Shown in pieces: positions 63,295 through 64,000 of a stretch of DNA of 64,000 nt. A model generated the notes under the pieces. It ran no database searches, was not told the DNA's origin, and was given only the letters and a program-made list of their open reading frames with translations. A program made the position numbers and the translations under genes. The DNA comes from ZC4RG20 sp963782445 (GTDB lineage Bacteria > Pseudomonadota > Gammaproteobacteria > Steroidobacterales > Rariloculaceae), in assembly GCA_963782445.1 (NCBI GenBank), contig CAWAJM010000001.1, forward strand, positions 2,356,001 to 2,420,000. The letters run 5' to 3'. Position 1 is the stretch's first letter. Each line of letters begins with the position of its first letter.

Positions 63295-64000
63295 TCAGTT
63301 CGCTGCGGTCGCCTGCTTCGCGGCCCGCCCGAAAGCCGTCCCGCCGGCGGCCGGATCGGGCGGCGGCGCCGCGCGTCCCGTGACCGGGTTCGGATAGTCA
63401 AACGGCTCGACGTAATAGTTCGGGAACGTGAGATAAACGACGGTCGGCGGTAGGTCCGGCGGCGGCGGGAAGCTCTCGGGCCGCGTGTTCGGCACGGTGT
63501 GGTCCACCCAGCCTTCGGCGTACGAGGAGTACATGTTGAACGGCCCGTGCAGCTTCTTGATCATCCAGATGCCGTTGCGCTTCACGTAGCCGTTCTCGTA
63601 GTAGCAGTCGCCCCAGCCGCCGCCGCCCATGACGAACGCCGTCCACCGCCCTTCGGCCGTGCGCCCGTCCGGGTTGACCGTGACGATGCCCTGGAACTGC
63701 TGGTGGTCGATGATCAGACCGTCCTTGCGGCCCGGCGGGCCGAAGGCCTTGAGCAGATACTCGCGCGCGCGCTCGCGGCCGATGAACACACCGCGGCCGC
63801 CGATCTCGAGCGTGCCGTCCTCGGCGTAGAGATCTGCGACGTCGTTCCACTGCGCCTGATCGACGTAGTAGCCGTAGGCCCGCTGCAGCTTCTCGATGGC
63901 CGAAAGGTCCGCGAGGCGCAAGGCCCGGGTGGAGACGTCGGCGAGCTCCGCGGCGATCTTCCCGAGCTCGCCGCCCTGACCTCGCGGCACGTCGATCGGC
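63295..64000 (-). CDS. SnoaL/NTF2-like family protein (partial at window end)
   Basis: At least 231 residues; a GTG at 63990 is possible, but the frame remains open to the window edge, so the true start may lie outside. The NTF2-like fold begins ALRLADLSAIEKLQRAYGYYVDQAQWNDVADLYAEDGTLEIGG, with HHQQF-like IDHQQFQGIV and WMIKKLHGPF strands. The C-terminal part is long and Pro-rich (TRPESFPPPPDLPPTVVYLTFPNYY). SnoaL-like domains serve as isomerases, dehydratases or binding proteins; role unknown. Confidence 0.78.
   Translation of the reverse strand, partial: PIDVPRGQGGELGKIAAELADVSTRALRLADLSAIEKLQRAYGYYVDQAQWNDVADLYAEDGTLEIGGRGVFIGRERAREYLLKAFGPPGRKDGLIIDHQQFQGIVTVNPDGRTAEGRWTAFVMGGGGWGDCYYENGYVKRNGIWMIKKLHGPFNMYSSYAEGWVDHTVPNTRPESFPPPPDLPPTVVYLTFPNYYVEPFDYPNPVTGRAAPPPDPAAGGTAFGRAAKQATAAN

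Overview
This is a high-G+C chromosomal window with mostly compact genes. Markers such as the PA2779/PA2778-type pair, zwf, HemG, NnrS, FmdB, ATGA-coupled operons and CCA-encoding tRNA-Gly point to a gammaproteobacterium. The many DUF6152, SMP-30, cupin, alpha/beta-hydrolase and ADOP-type permease genes suggest a soil or environmental lineage near the Steroidobacteraceae/Nevskiales. That placement is inference; no 16S or ribosomal gene lies in the window.

Regions. 1-12.5 kb: the end of a sensor kinase, a DUF5996 gene, a DsbA-NhaA fusion, a GST, zwf translationally coupled to a MASE1 hybrid kinase, a LysR regulator divergent from an epimerase-like gene, and a large ABC permease. 12.7-18.1 kb: a stretch with several broken genes (frameshifted PA2778-type peptidase, truncated TonB receptor, frameshifted AraC regulator beside an intact pobA) plus a purple-acid-phosphatase-like enzyme. 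18.1-27.7 kb: two paralogous RRM genes with near-identical promoter/5'UTR architecture, a dihydroceramide-desaturase-like gene beside a DAG/sphingosine-kinase-like gene and a phosphoesterase, HemG, a split DUF6152 pair, and several small enzymes. 28-31.4 kb: NnrS with a perfect FNR/DNR box, a Rieske-FAD reductase and a DUF488 protein.

31.7-39.1 kb is a decaying integration site. Fragments of IS5-, IS66- and IS1380-type transposases, a broken histidine kinase and AT-richer genes for secreted or membrane proteins lie against tRNA-Gly(GCC). The last 23 bp of the tRNA gene are duplicated 5.7 kb away, and paired GTTACCC repeats stand just inside each copy. This marks the ends of a tRNA-integrated element whose integrase is gone.

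42-59 kb is a transition-metal region. It holds FmdB, a NiCoT permease, a P1B-type ATPase next to three tandem SPFH (HflK/HflC-like) proteins, a divergent diheme cytochrome c / parvulin / HupE-UreJ-like operon, a CbiMNQO importer, and divergent from it a DmeR/RcnR-like sensor with an RcnA-like exporter. Import and export of Ni/Co are therefore encoded side by side. 59-64 kb holds secreted hydrolases, a cupin, a third DUF6152-family protein and an NTF2-like protein.

The most novel points are the SD-sequestering leaders on both RRM genes; the P1B ATPase plus triple-SPFH plus cytochrome/PPIase/HupE locus; the DUF6152 family present once as divergent separate genes and twice as fusions, always with a predicted mature His-His N-terminus; the DES1-like desaturase neighbourhood; and the tRNA-Gly tandem att structure.
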